This document shows, piece after piece, positions 1 through 8,626 of a stretch of DNA of 64,000 bases. Numbering within the stretch: position 1 is the stretch's first letter; every line of letters begins with the position of its first letter. The DNA is from Amycolatopsis antarctica (GTDB lineage: Bacteria; Actinomycetota; Actinomycetes; Mycobacteriales; Pseudonocardiaceae). The position numbers and the translations under genes were made by a program. The notes beneath the pieces are model-generated. The model was not told the origin of the DNA, did not search any database, and was given only the letters and a program-made list of their open reading frames with translations. The stretch covers positions 124,001 to 188,000 of the forward strand of contig NZ_NKYE01000002.1 in assembly GCF_002262875.1 (NCBI RefSeq), read 5' to 3'.

Positions 1-924
1 CTTGCCGGGCAGGCGGCGCTGCTGCGGGAGTCGGCGACGCTGACCGCGCGGGCCGGCCGGGAGGAGCCGGTGCTGGCGGTGTCGAACACGCTGTGGGCGT
101 GGAAGGAGCTGCGCCTGCACGGCGGGTTCACCGGCGAACTGGCCGCCTGGCCGAACGGGCGGGTGGCCACGGCGCCGTTCGTGGACGACCCGGACGCCGC
201 CAGGAGGCAGATCAACGCCGACGTCGCGGAGACGACCAGGGACCTGATCCCGGAGTTGCTGGCCGAGGACGCGGTGGGGCCGGACACCGTGGCGAGCATC
301 GTCAACGCCCTCTACCTCAAGGCCGCGTGGAACTTCCGGTTCGGCGAGGACGCCACCGTCCCAGCGGACTTCCACGCTCCCTCGGGGACACGCGAAGTGC
401 CGATGATGTCCCAGGAGGAGCGTCTCGGTCACGTCGCCGCCCGCGGCTGGCAGGCCGTGGCCCTGCCCGCCGCCGGCGGGCTGGAGGCGGTGCTCCTGCT
501 GCCGGACGGTGAACTGGCAGAGCAGGAGTCCACATTGGACACCAATGTGCTGTCGGAGTTGCTGTCCGGGACCCGTCGCCGCCAGGTGCGGCTGGCCATG
601 CCCAGGGTGTCGCTGGACGTGAGCAGCGGCCTCACCGACGCTCTGCGCTCGCTGGGAGTGCACACCCTGTTCACCCCGCAGGCCGACTTCGGCCCGCTCA
701 CCGACGACCCCAGGCTGTCCGTGTCCGATGTGCTGCACCAGGCGGTGCTGCGCGTGGACGAGCAGGGCTTCGAGGGCGCGGCGGCGACCGCGGTCATGGT
801 GCGGATGGCGTCGATCTCGACCGAGCAGCCGGTGGAGGTCACGGCGGACCGCCCGTTCCTGCTGCTCGTCCGGAACGCGGGCACCGGTGCGGTGTACTTC
901 CTCGCCCGCGTGGTCACCCCGTGA
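1..924 (+). CDS. serpin family protease inhibitor, 5' end missing
   Basis: The reading frame is open from the first base, so the N-terminus lies outside the window and about 307 residues are visible. Serpin hallmarks are present: the VNALYLKAAW stretch, a breach/shutter region, a hinge (VDEQGFEGAAATAV) leading into the reactive centre loop, and the C-terminal strand RPFLLLVRNAGTGAVYF. Serpins trap serine or cysteine proteases by inserting the cleaved loop. Aligned to alpha-1-antitrypsin spacing, the scissile bond would fall near Met-Ala-Ser, which would suggest a chymotrypsin- or elastase-like target. The hinge P14 position appears to be Phe rather than the usual small residue, so inhibitory function is not certain. 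Whether it is exported cannot be judged without the N-terminus. It is followed 49 bp later by a membrane protein gene on the same strand. Confidence 0.85.
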   Translation, partial: LAGQAALLRESATLTARAGREEPVLAVSNTLWAWKELRLHGGFTGELAAWPNGRVATAPFVDDPDAARRQINADVAETTRDLIPELLAEDAVGPDTVASIVNALYLKAAWNFRFGEDATVPADFHAPSGTREVPMMSQEERLGHVAARGWQAVALPAAGGLEAVLLLPDGELAEQESTLDTNVLSELLSGTRRRQVRLAMPRVSLDVSSGLTDALRSLGVHTLFTPQADFGPLTDDPRLSVSDVLHQAVLRVDEQGFEGAAATAVMVRMASISTEQPVEVTADRPFLLLVRNAGTGAVYFLARVVTP

Positions 925-973
925 CGCGGCCCGCACGGCCGGTGCACGGTGGCGGCGGGCGGACCGGGCTGAG

Positions 974-2764
974 GTGACCCCCGGATACGCCCCGGCCGCC
1001 GCACCGGCCGCGACCGCGTCCGGCGGCGATCGGCGGCCCTGGCGGTTCACTCTGGCCGACGCCGCCGTGCTGGCCGGCTACACCGCGCTCGCGTTCGTCG
1101 TCCTGGGTCCACTGTGGACGGACCTCTCGCGGGGCTATCTCGACCACAGCATGCAGGACCAGCACATGTGGGAGTGGTTCTTCGCCGTCACCGCGAAGAA
1201 CGTGGTGAACCTGGACAACCCGTTCTTCACCACGCTGCAGAATCATCCGGCCGGGGTGAACCTGATGGCCAACACGGTCATGCTCGGCATCGGCGTCCCG
1301 CTGACCCCGGTGACCGTGGTGTTCGGGCCGACGGCGACCTGGGCCGTCGCCCTCACCGGCGGTCTGGCCGCCACCGCGGCCGCCTGGTACTGGGTGATCT
1401 CCCGGCACTTCGTCGCCTCGCGGTGTGGCGCGGCGATCGGCGGCGCCTTTTGCGCGTTCGCTCCGCCGATCATCTCCCACGCCAACGCGCACCCCAACTT
1501 CGTGGTGCTCTTCGTGCTGCCGTTGATCGCGGCCAGGGTCGTCCGGCTCGCCCGCGGTGCCAGGCCGGTGCGCGACGGCGTGGTGCTCGGTCTCCTGCTG
1601 GCATACCAGATCTTTCTCGGCGAGGAGCCGCTGCTGATCGGCGCGACGACCTTCGCGGTGTTCGCCGGCGTCTACGCGGTGTTCCGGCCCACCGAGGTCG
1701 CCGGCATGCTGCGCCCGCTGGGGGTCGGGCTGGGTGTGGGCGCGGCGGTCACGCTCGCGCTGGTGGCGTTCCCGTTGTGGTGGCAGTTCTTCGGCCCGCA
1801 GGGGTACAGCTCGCTGGAGCACGGCCTGGTCGGCAACGATCTGGCAGCCGTCACCGGTTCGGCCACCGAGTCGCTGGCCGGCGATCCCCGGTCGGCGCGG
1901 GACCTGTCGATGAACCGGACCGAGGAGAACGCCTTCTTCGGCTGGCCGCTGGCGGTGCTGATGCTGGTGCTCACCGGGTGGCTGTGGCGTTCGGCGGCCG
2001 CGCGGGCGCTGTCGGTGACGATGCTGGTGATGGTGTGGCTGTCGCTCGGCGCGCTGGTGATGGTGAACGGCACGGTCACCAGCGTTCCCGGTCCCTGGAT
2101 GCTGCTGTTCGACAAGCCGCTGTTCGAGTCCGTGCTGGAGTCCCGGTTCGCGATCGGCGCGGTCCCGGTGATCGGCGTGCTGCTCGCGATGGCGATCAGG
2201 AAGCTGCTGGATGTCCGGCCCTCCGTGGCGCAGTGGCGCACGCCGGTGCGGATGGCCGGCTTCGCCGTGCTCGCCGTCGCGCTGCTGCCGGTGGCACCGA
2301 CGCCGCTGGAGGTCGCGCGGCGCGATCCCACCCCGCGGTTCTTCACCGAGGGGGCGTGGCGTGACTTCGTCGATCCCGGCGGCTCGGTGGTCGTGGTGCC
2401 CCTGCCCGACGCGGGCGACGCCGAGGCACTGAGCTGGCAGGTCGACGCCGGACTCGAGTTCCCGCTCGCGGAGGGGTACTTCGTCGGCCCCGGCGCGGAC
2501 GGCAAGGGCGGCTACGGCGCGGTGCGACGGCCAACCTCGTCGACGCTGGACAAGGTCGGCCGCACCGGGTCGGTGCCCGCGCTCGACTCCCGGGACCGCC
2601 GGGACGCGCTGGCGGATCTGCGGTTCTGGGACGCCGACGTGATCGTGCTCGGCCCGCAGGAGCACGACCGGGAACTGCGCGACACACTGGAACTCCTGCT
2701 GCGCAGGCCGCCTCGAGAACTCGCCGGGGTCTGGGTGTGGGACGTGCGGGAACTGACGCGCTAG
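974..2764 (+). CDS. polytopic membrane protein, GT-C glycosyltransferase-like
   Basis: This is a 596-residue protein from a GTG start placed after the serpin stop. The open frame extends further upstream, but that part would overlap the serpin in another frame. About ten or more hydrophobic segments run from residue 30 to 470 and are followed by a roughly 130-residue soluble C-terminal domain. A large first external loop carries the acidic stretch DHSMQDQHMWEWFF, and an HPAG segment follows. This resembles GT-C type (PMT/DUF2079-like) lipid-linked sugar transferases of actinomycetes, where early-loop acidic residues are catalytic. I do not recognise a specific family, so the function is inferred from topology only. 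The spacing to the serpin (49 bp) permits co-transcription, but nothing ties the two functions together. Confidence 0.7.
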   Translation: MTPGYAPAAAPAATASGGDRRPWRFTLADAAVLAGYTALAFVVLGPLWTDLSRGYLDHSMQDQHMWEWFFAVTAKNVVNLDNPFFTTLQNHPAGVNLMANTVMLGIGVPLTPVTVVFGPTATWAVALTGGLAATAAAWYWVISRHFVASRCGAAIGGAFCAFAPPIISHANAHPNFVVLFVLPLIAARVVRLARGARPVRDGVVLGLLLAYQIFLGEEPLLIGATTFAVFAGVYAVFRPTEVAGMLRPLGVGLGVGAAVTLALVAFPLWWQFFGPQGYSSLEHGLVGNDLAAVTGSATESLAGDPRSARDLSMNRTEENAFFGWPLAVLMLVLTGWLWRSAAARALSVTMLVMVWLSLGALVMVNGTVTSVPGPWMLLFDKPLFESVLESRFAIGAVPVIGVLLAMAIRKLLDVRPSVAQWRTPVRMAGFAVLAVALLPVAPTPLEVARRDPTPRFFTEGAWRDFVDPGGSVVVVPLPDAGDAEALSWQVDAGLEFPLAEGYFVGPGADGKGGYGAVRRPTSSTLDKVGRTGSVPALDSRDRRDALADLRFWDADVIVLGPQEHDRELRDTLELLLRRPPRELAGVWVWDVRELTR

Positions 2765-3052
2765 TGGTCCGTGTGTGACGTTGTCCGACGGTTGGCTTTC
2801 TTGAGAATGTGCTCGGCGGGTTGTGGTCCAGAGGAAGCGGTCAAAGCACCTCTCGACCCGAAATTCCAGTCGAGCAACGTGGGGCCAAGACTCGCCGGAC
2901 GGGGCCGGTTCTCGCCGGATCGGTGGGGCGGGGAGTGGCCGGTGCAAACAGTCAGCCGGTGCCCGTCGAGTGACCCGCGTTCTAGGCAGATTTCGTTCGC
3001 CGGGCCCGGGTCAGCATGACCAATGGACGAACCGGGCCCGGCTCCCGGTACT
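2765..3052. other. intergenic region without a recognised gene
   Basis: This stretch lies between the membrane protein and the oppositely oriented small secreted protein, so it is a convergent 3' region. The short frames in it lack family features. It holds two copies of the self-palindromic CCGGGCCCGG near 3000 and 3033, which could together form a hairpin and stop readthrough from the upstream gene. No promoter was identified. Confidence 0.4.
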
Positions 3053-3077
3053 AAAAAAATCCGCCAGAAAGTCGGAT
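3053..3077 (-). terminator. short intrinsic terminator of the small secreted protein gene
   Basis: On the minus strand an ATCCG/CGGAT stem with a 9-nt loop is followed directly by seven T residues. The stem begins at the last base of the stop codon of the 3077-3340 gene. A run of seven T is rare in this GC-rich DNA, which supports a terminator. Confidence 0.6.
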
Positions 3078-3340
3078 CAGAATTTGACCCACAACTCTGT
3101 CCTGTCTCCCACGCCTCGGCACGAGACCGGCTTACCGGGGTATTCATAGCGGCCGTCCCTGTTGCAAACGACCTGCACGTACTTATTGTTTCCCTGATAC
3201 CACTTGACGTAGACCCACGTTGCCTGAGAGGAGACCTCCCTCGGGGCGGGGTCCGCCGACGCGACCGCCCCGGACGTGGCGGCCGCCGTCCCCGACAGAA
3301 TCAGCGCAAATGCGAAACTGGCCAGAACTTTACGAATCAC
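3077..3340 (-). CDS. small secreted protein, unknown function
   Basis: This 87-residue protein begins with GTG preceded by AGGGAG at 6-nt spacing. A Sec-type signal peptide is clear: Arg-Lys, the hydrophobic stretch VLASFAFALILSGTAAA, and an Ala-rich cleavage region near ASADP. The mature part is about 57 residues with two cysteines (VVCNRD and VSCRG) that could form one disulfide, and many aromatic residues (WVYVKWYQGN). It resembles small secreted actinomycete proteins of unknown function. It stands alone: the next gene on the same strand upstream is 400 bp away, and its own terminator follows the stop codon immediately. Confidence 0.75.
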   Translation of the reverse strand: MIRKVLASFAFALILSGTAAATSGAVASADPAPREVSSQATWVYVKWYQGNNKYVQVVCNRDGRYEYPGKPVSCRGVGDRTELWVKF

Positions 3341-3745
3341 TTTCGGCTCCCTAATTGTACTGCGGCCTGGAATGGTGAGGTATCCCGCGTGAATGGTAGC
3401 CGAATGCGAAGTCGGAGGGTGTGGTGCGAGTGCTTTCGTGCATAGATGCTACCCAAACACCCCAGCAATCTGGACCAGGGGCGCTGTGATTGCTTGAGTC
3501 GTGGGGTCGGCCAGATCGTGCGACCGAAGGACGAAACTGACCCTGAGGCGTCGACTGATCGGCGCGATTGCCGGAACCCTTCGCGCCGAGAACGATTCGC
3601 GATACCGCATTCTGGCGCCCGTCAACCTCGACCAATCAACGAAACGCAACGCCGGGCCCTGCCCGGTAGTTCTTGGTCGATGGAATTCGTGATCGACGCC
3701 GTCTCGACGCGAATACCGCGACCACACGGCACCGCGGGGCAGGGC
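3341..3745. other. intergenic region without a recognised gene
   Basis: This 405-bp stretch between the MarR gene and the small secreted protein gene (both on the minus strand) is less GC-rich than its surroundings and must hold the promoter of the latter. Several 60-110 residue frames cross it on both strands, but none shows a ribosome site, signal peptide or family motif. I see no repeats or RNA gene. Confidence 0.4.
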
Positions 3746-4231
3746 CTAACCGCCGCGGGCAGCGGGCCGGTCGGCGTCGATGAGTTCGGTCGCCAGCCGC
3801 CGCAGGTAGCGGGCCAGGCTGTGCCGGTCCGCTTCCGGCCAGCCGGCGACCATGTCGTCGAATGTCCGCTGCTGGAACGCGTGCGAGTCGGCGAGAAAAC
3901 GCTGTCCGGTCTCGGTGAGCGCCAGACTGGCCCTGCGAGCGTCCACTTCGGACGTTCCACGGCGGACGTAGCCGGCGTCCACGGCTATCGAGACCATCCG
4001 GCTGGCGACCGAGCGGTCGAGGCCGAGCTGATGGGCGATGTCGGCCACCGTCACTTCCGCCTGGTGCCCGGCGCCGTCCACCGCCTCCACGACGAAGACG
4101 TTCTGCACGTTCTCCGGTTCACCGCGCACCCCGTTCGCCACGCCCGGCGCCCAGCGTCGCGACCAGAATCGCACCAGGCGGAACAGCGCGGGCCCGGCTT
4201 GCGGGAACGGCACCGCTGCCTGGTCGGTCAC
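3746..4231 (-). CDS. MarR family transcriptional regulator
   Basis: This 161-residue protein has the MarR winged-helix layout. An N-terminal dimerisation helix (LFRLVRFWSRRW) is followed by the HTH around residues 60-90 (TVADIAHQLGLDRSVASRMVSIAVDAGYV), a wing with the DARRASLALTETG signature, and a C-terminal dimerisation helix. The DxR of the wing is conserved, as expected for a DNA binder. MarR proteins usually repress a neighbouring gene and respond to small aromatic or oxidising ligands. Here the neighbours are the ECF41 sigma factor 157 bp upstream on the same strand and an unrelated small secreted protein downstream, so its target is unclear. Confidence 0.88.
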   Translation of the reverse strand: MTDQAAVPFPQAGPALFRLVRFWSRRWAPGVANGVRGEPENVQNVFVVEAVDGAGHQAEVTVADIAHQLGLDRSVASRMVSIAVDAGYVRRGTSEVDARRASLALTETGQRFLADSHAFQQRTFDDMVAGWPEADRHSLARYLRRLATELIDADRPAARGG

Positions 4232-4388
4232 GTGCGCTTCTCCCCGTCGGTCGGAATCGGGTCATCGTGCCACGCACTCGCCCGCCCCGCCCGTTCTTCT
4301 CACCCGGCCCGGGAACCGGACCACCCGATCGCGCGGCATCGCCCCGTCCGCTCCCGGCCCGTGTCCTTCTGCGCGCGGTCCGGAACGC

Positions 4389-5318
4389 TCAGCCGGTCAC
4401 GCGGCGCAGCTTGTCCGGGTTCGCCTGGTCGTAGATCGCGACCACGCGGCCGTCCCGGACGGCGACCGTCTGCAGCCGCGCGTCGAGATCCCGGTAACCG
4501 TCGTGGCCCGGTGCGGGCGGCACGTACATGCCGGGGTCGCCGTTGACCAGCACCGGCCGGACGTGTGCCAGTGCGTCCGGCGAGTACTGGCGGAGCAGGC
4601 CGGTGAGGAACCGGATGATCCGGTCCGCGCCCACCATGACCTGCCGGGTGGTGCGGGCCTTGCCGCCGGAGTCGCCGATCAGCACGGCCTCGGGGTGCAG
4701 GATCTCGGTGACCGCGTCTATGTCGCCGCGGAGCACGGCCGCGAGGAAGCGCTCCAGCACCGCCCGCTGCTCGGCGGCGGGCGCCCGGGCCGGCGGGTCC
4801 GCGTCGGCGAGCACCCGCCTGCCCCGCGAACCGTGCTGCCGCGCGGCGGCGGGGGAGCAGCCGAGGACCTCGGCGATCTCCGCGAACGGCACGGCGAACG
4901 CGTCGTGCAGCACGAACGCGACGCGCTGTTCCGGGGTGAGCCGGTCGAGCACCAGCATCGCCGCCATCCGGACCCCGTCGTCGCGGACGGCGGCGTCGAG
5001 CGGGCTCTCGCCGAGTCCACCACCGGACGGGCTCACGATCGGCTCGGGCAGCCACTGCCCGACGTAGGACTCCCGTCGCACGGCCGCCGAACGGAGCCGG
5101 TCCAGGCACAGGTGCCCGACGACGGTGGTCAGCCACGCCCGTGGTTCACGGATCTCCGCTCTCCGCTCCGGTTCGAGCGCGGCAAGGCGCAGCCACGATT
5201 CCTGCACCGCGTCCTCCGCGTCGGCGACCGAACCGGTCAGCCGGTACGCCACCGCGACCAGGTGGGCGCGGTGCTCGGTGAACTCGCGGGCCAGAGCGTC
5301 GCCGCCGGTGACTGACAT
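4389..5318 (-). CDS. ECF41 family RNA polymerase sigma factor with SnoaL-like C-terminal domain
   Basis: The ATG at 5318 gives 309 residues; the open frame extends 114 bp further but would run across the dnaG start. Sigma region 2 spans about residues 8-75 (AYRLTGSVADAEDAVQESWLRL) and region 4 about 110-165 (LDRLTPEQRVAFVLHDAFAVPFAEIAEVLGCS). The linker has the ECF41-specific WLPEP motif at about 89-93. The C-terminal half is an NTF2/SnoaL-like domain ending in the other family signature, NPDKL, at about 300. In ECF41 factors this domain modulates activity in place of an anti-sigma factor. Members usually lie next to a carboxymuconolactone-decarboxylase, oxidoreductase or epimerase gene, but none is seen here. 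It is divergent from dnaG with 64 bp between the starts. Confidence 0.93.
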   Translation of the reverse strand: MSVTGGDALAREFTEHRAHLVAVAYRLTGSVADAEDAVQESWLRLAALEPERRAEIREPRAWLTTVVGHLCLDRLRSAAVRRESYVGQWLPEPIVSPSGGGLGESPLDAAVRDDGVRMAAMLVLDRLTPEQRVAFVLHDAFAVPFAEIAEVLGCSPAAARQHGSRGRRVLADADPPARAPAAEQRAVLERFLAAVLRGDIDAVTEILHPEAVLIGDSGGKARTTRQVMVGADRIIRFLTGLLRQYSPDALAHVRPVLVNGDPGMYVPPAPGHDGYRDLDARLQTVAVRDGRVVAIYDQANPDKLRRVTG

Positions 5319-5369
5319 GTGCCGAGTGTGCCGTATCCACGGCCCCGTCCGGGGTCCGAGGGCGAGCAC

Positions 5370-5375
5370 TAGACT
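5370..5375 (+). promoter_or_regulatory. -10 element of dnaG, leaderless transcript
   Basis: TAGACT ends 7 nt before the GTG start of dnaG. Transcription from it would begin at or next to the start codon, giving a leaderless mRNA. No good -35 element is visible. No ribosome-binding sequence precedes the GTG, which agrees with this reading. Confidence 0.5.
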
Positions 5376-5382
5376 CGGGTAC

Positions 5383-7266
5383 GTGGCAGGACGGATCCGG
5401 GACAGCGACATCGCCGAGGTGCGTGAGCGCAACCGGATCGACGAGGTCGTGGGTGACTACGTGGCGCTGCGGCGCGCGGGCGGCGGAGCGCTCAAGGGGC
5501 TCTGCCCGTTCCACGAGGAGAAGACCCCCTCGTTCAACGTACGGCCGACACACGGCACCTTCCACTGCTTCGGCTGTGGCGAGGGCGGCGACGTCATCAA
5601 GTTCCTCACCCAGTACGAGAAGCTCAGCTTCGTCGAAGCGGTGGAGAGGCTGGCCGACCGCATCGGCTACAAGCTCACCTACGAGGGCGGCGGCGGCAGT
5701 GTGCAGCGCGATCGCGGCACCCGCGCGCGGCTGGCCGAGATCAACAAGGCCGCCCAGGAGTTCTACGCCGAGCAGTTGCTCATCCCCGACGCCCAGGTCG
5801 CCCGCGACTTCCTCAGGGACCGCGGTTTCGACTCGGCCGCGGCGCAGACCTTCGGCTGCGGTTTCGCGCCGTCGGGCTGGGACAAGCTCACCAAGGTGCT
5901 CCTGAACAAGGGGTTCGAGCTGACCGAGCTGTACAAGGCGCAGATATCGAAGGAGGGCAGGCGCGGCCCGATCGACCGCTTCCACCGCAGGCTGGTCTGG
6001 CCGATCCGCGACCTCGCCGGGGATGTGGTCGGTTTCGGCGCGCGCAGGCTGTTCGACGACGATCCGATCCAGGCCAAGTACCTGAACACCAGTGAGAGCC
6101 CGGTCTACCGCAAGTCCGAGGTGCTGTTCGGTCTCGACCTGGCCAAGCGCGAGATTTCCAAGCGGCACCAGGTCGTCGTCGTCGAGGGCTACACCGATGT
6201 GATGGCCATGCATGCCTCCGGGGTGCCCACCGCGGTCGCCTCCTCCGGCACCGCGTTCGGCGACGAGCACATGAAGCTGCTGCGCAGGCTGCTGATGGAC
6301 GACGACGCGTTCCGCGGCGAGGTGATCTTCACCTTCGACGGCGACGCGGCGGGGCAGAAGGCGGCGCTCAAGGCGTTCGAGGGGGACCAGACCTTCGCCG
6401 GGCAGACCTACATCGCCGTGGCCCCGGACGGCATGGACCCCTGCGAACTGCGGCTGGCCAAGGGCGACACGGCGGTGCGCGACCTGGTGGCGCGCCGGAC
6501 GCCGCTGTTCGAGTTCGCCATCCGCAGCATGCTCGTCGAGTACGACCTGGATTCCGTCGACGGGCAGGTGGCCGCGCTGCAGCGCACGGTGCCGGTGGTG
6601 GCGCGGATCAAGGACCGGGCCAAGCGCGACGGCTACGCCACCAAACTGTCCTGGTGGGTCGGCTGGCCGGACGAATCGATGGTGGTGCGCCGGGTGCGGG
6701 AGGAAGCGGGCTCACCGTCGAAGCGGGCGCCGGTTCGCCGGACGGCACAGCGGCCGGGCCCGGACGAGGACATCACCCGTCCGTCCGCGGCCGACCCGCA
6801 GCTCCGGGCGCAGCGCGAGGCGTTGAAGGCGGCCCTGCAGGAGCCCGCACTGGCGGGTCCGCTCTACGACTCGCTGCCTGAGGACGCGTTCACCCATCCC
6901 GCCTACGTGATGGTGCACTCCGCCATCCTGGCGGCCGGGGGAACCGGGTCCGGGCTGTCCGGCCCCGGTCTGCTGGAGGCCGCCTCGCAGAACTGTCCAC
7001 AAGGGACGGTGCAGTCGTTGCTGTCCGAACTGGCGGTGGAGAGCCTGCGCGCCAGGGGAGAGGCGGACCTGCGCTACATCTCCAGCGTGCTGGCCGCGGT
7101 CCAGGAGAACCTGGTGGGGCGGCAGATCGCGGACCTGAAGTCGAAATTGCAGCGGCTCTCGCCGGTCGAGGCGCCGGAGGAGTACCGGGCGCTCTTCGGC
7201 GACCTGGTCGCCCTCGAGCAGTACCGCAAGGCCCTGCGGGAACAGGCGGGCGGAGGACTGGAATGA
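5383..7266 (+). CDS. dnaG: DNA primase DnaG
   Basis: This 627-residue protein makes the RNA primers for replication at the fork together with DnaB helicase. The N-terminal CHC2 zinc finger is intact, with ligands at about C41, H44, C62 and C65. It is followed by the RNA polymerase core, the TOPRIM motifs (VVVEGYTDVMAMH with the catalytic Glu, and FDGDAAGQKAA) and a C-terminal helicase-binding region of about 150 residues. The GTG at 5383 was chosen because the zinc finger lies at the usual distance and a -10 element sits 7 nt upstream. The upstream extension of the frame runs inside the antisense ECF41 gene. It overlaps the next gene by 4 bp (ATGA), so the two are co-transcribed. Confidence 0.97.
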   Translation: MAGRIRDSDIAEVRERNRIDEVVGDYVALRRAGGGALKGLCPFHEEKTPSFNVRPTHGTFHCFGCGEGGDVIKFLTQYEKLSFVEAVERLADRIGYKLTYEGGGGSVQRDRGTRARLAEINKAAQEFYAEQLLIPDAQVARDFLRDRGFDSAAAQTFGCGFAPSGWDKLTKVLLNKGFELTELYKAQISKEGRRGPIDRFHRRLVWPIRDLAGDVVGFGARRLFDDDPIQAKYLNTSESPVYRKSEVLFGLDLAKREISKRHQVVVVEGYTDVMAMHASGVPTAVASSGTAFGDEHMKLLRRLLMDDDAFRGEVIFTFDGDAAGQKAALKAFEGDQTFAGQTYIAVAPDGMDPCELRLAKGDTAVRDLVARRTPLFEFAIRSMLVEYDLDSVDGQVAALQRTVPVVARIKDRAKRDGYATKLSWWVGWPDESMVVRRVREEAGSPSKRAPVRRTAQRPGPDEDITRPSAADPQLRAQREALKAALQEPALAGPLYDSLPEDAFTHPAYVMVHSAILAAGGTGSGLSGPGLLEAASQNCPQGTVQSLLSELAVESLRARGEADLRYISSVLAAVQENLVGRQIADLKSKLQRLSPVEAPEEYRALFGDLVALEQYRKALREQAGGGLE

Positions 7267-7778
7267 GCTGGTTGGGGCGACTGTTCGGCGATCGGGCACC
7301 GGAGTCCCTCACCGGGCTGCTCGACGGCGAGGAGCACGTGCTCGCGGCCGCGGAGGTCGACGGCGGCGGGCACCTGGCCGTGACCGCGCTGGGTCTGTGG
7401 GTTCCGGGCCCGCGCCGGATCGGCTGGCACCTCCTCGCCAAGGTGGCGTGGGGCGAGGGGACGATGACGGTGACCGAGGCGGAGGAGTCCGGGCGGGCCG
7501 GGGCGGCGGTGCTGCTGACCGACCTGCCGCCGGTGCGGTTCGGCGTGCGCAGCCCCGGCAAGCTCCCGCAACTCGTCCGCGCCCGCGTCGACGGGTCGAT
7601 CCGGGTCCGGCACCGGCAGGAGCTGCCCGGCGGCGGTGGTGCGTGGTTCGTGCTGCGCAAGGTGCCCGGCCGGGACGGCGCCGTGTTGCAGGCCCGGCCG
7701 GACCGGGGCACCGACCCGGGCCTGGTGGCCGAGATCGCGGTGGACGTGGCGGAGCGGATGGCTACCGCGCAGGATTAG
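7263..7778 (+). CDS. conserved hypothetical protein following dnaG
   Basis: The 171-residue protein begins with ATG overlapping the dnaG stop (ATGA). It has no signal peptide or membrane segment. The sequence alternates short beta-like stretches (LAVTALGLWVPG, RIGWHLLAKVAWGEGTMTV, RIRV-type repeats), which suggests a PH-like or all-beta fold, and ends in an acidic helix (DPGLVAEIAVDVAERM). Proteins like this often sit next to dnaG in actinomycetes, but no function is known to me. The tight overlap implies translational coupling with primase. Confidence 0.8.
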   Translation: MSWLGRLFGDRAPESLTGLLDGEEHVLAAAEVDGGGHLAVTALGLWVPGPRRIGWHLLAKVAWGEGTMTVTEAEESGRAGAAVLLTDLPPVRFGVRSPGKLPQLVRARVDGSIRVRHRQELPGGGGAWFVLRKVPGRDGAVLQARPDRGTDPGLVAEIAVDVAERMATAQD

Positions 7779-7779
7779 C

Positions 7780-7793
7780 AGTACGTTCGTACT
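7780..7793 (+). promoter_or_regulatory. palindromic promoter element before the methyltransferase gene
   Basis: AGTACGTTCGTACT is a dyad (AGTACG / CGTACT around TT) ending exactly at the GTG start. It contains TACGTT at 7782-7787, a good -10 element 6 nt from the start codon. A protein bound here would block a leaderless transcript. Confidence 0.4.
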
Positions 7794-8585
7794 GTGAGTC
7801 GGCTGGAGGCGCCTGTGTGGGATCCCGACAAGTACCTGGACTTCGCCGGGCAACGGGCCCGGCCCTTCCACGACCTGCTTGCCAGGGTGCCCGCCGAGTC
7901 GCCGCGCCGGGTGGTCGACCTCGGCTGCGGTCCTGGCCACCTGACTGCCGGGCTCGCCGCCCGCTGGCCAGGGGCGGCCGTCGAGGCGTTCGACGAGTCG
8001 CCCGAGATGGTGGCCGCCGCCATCGACGCCGGCGTCGATGCCCGGCGGTGCCGCGTGCAGGACTGGACGCCGGAGCCCGACACCGACGTGGTGATCTCCA
8101 ACGCCGTACTGCAATGGGTTCCGGAACACCGCGCCCTGCTGCGCCACTGGGCGGGCGTGCTGCCCGCGGGGGCCTGGCTCGCCGTGCAGATGCCGGGCAA
8201 CTTCGCCGCCCCCTCGCACGAGCTGGTCGGCGACCTGGCCCGCTCACCCGAATGGGCGGTCGCGCTGGCGGGCCTGCCGCTACGCGAGGACCGGGTCGTC
8301 GACGCTCCGGCGGACTACGCCGAACTGCTCGCCTCGGCCGGGTGCGCGGTCGACGCCTGGGAGACCACCTACGTCCAGCGGCTGACCGGGCCGGACGCCG
8401 TGCTGGAGTGGATCTCCGGGACGGCCCTGCGCCCGATCAGATCCGCCCTGGACGACGCGGGCTGGCAGCGCTTCCGGGAACAGCTCGCGCCCCGGCTGGC
8501 GCGGGCTTATCCGCGCCGGCCGGACGGCTCCACCTGGTTCCCGTTCCGGCGGGTGTTCGCCGTCGCCCGGACAGCGGCGGGATGA
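7794..8585 (+). CDS. tam: trans-aconitate 2-methyltransferase-like SAM methyltransferase
   Basis: This 263-residue protein begins with GTG. It starts with the Tam-typical WDPDKYLDFAGQRARPFHDLLARV and has the SAM-binding motif VVDLGCGPGHLT, an acidic residue after the second strand (AFDESPEM), and the family stretch VVISNAVLQWVPEH followed by LAVQMPGNFAAPSH. Tam methylates trans-aconitate, a citric-acid-cycle inhibitor formed from cis-aconitate, using S-adenosylmethionine in the cytoplasm. Length and motif order match the family well. The gene sits 15 bp after the dnaG follower but seems to have its own leaderless promoter. Confidence 0.92.
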   Translation: MSRLEAPVWDPDKYLDFAGQRARPFHDLLARVPAESPRRVVDLGCGPGHLTAGLAARWPGAAVEAFDESPEMVAAAIDAGVDARRCRVQDWTPEPDTDVVISNAVLQWVPEHRALLRHWAGVLPAGAWLAVQMPGNFAAPSHELVGDLARSPEWAVALAGLPLREDRVVDAPADYAELLASAGCAVDAWETTYVQRLTGPDAVLEWISGTALRPIRSALDDAGWQRFREQLAPRLARAYPRRPDGSTWFPFRRVFAVARTAAG

Positions 8586-8626
8586 CATCGCGTCCGGCGC
8601 CACGACGGCGACGGGGCGCGCGGGGA

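Noticed and set aside
914-2947. 677-codon minus-strand open frame opposite the membrane protein gene
   Set aside because: It is an antisense shadow caused by high GC at third positions; it is His/Arg/Gln-rich and has no domain.
2999-3043. CCGGGCCCGG pair as a specific operator
   Set aside because: Each copy is self-palindromic and such strings are easy to find in DNA this rich in GC; a hairpin is as likely.
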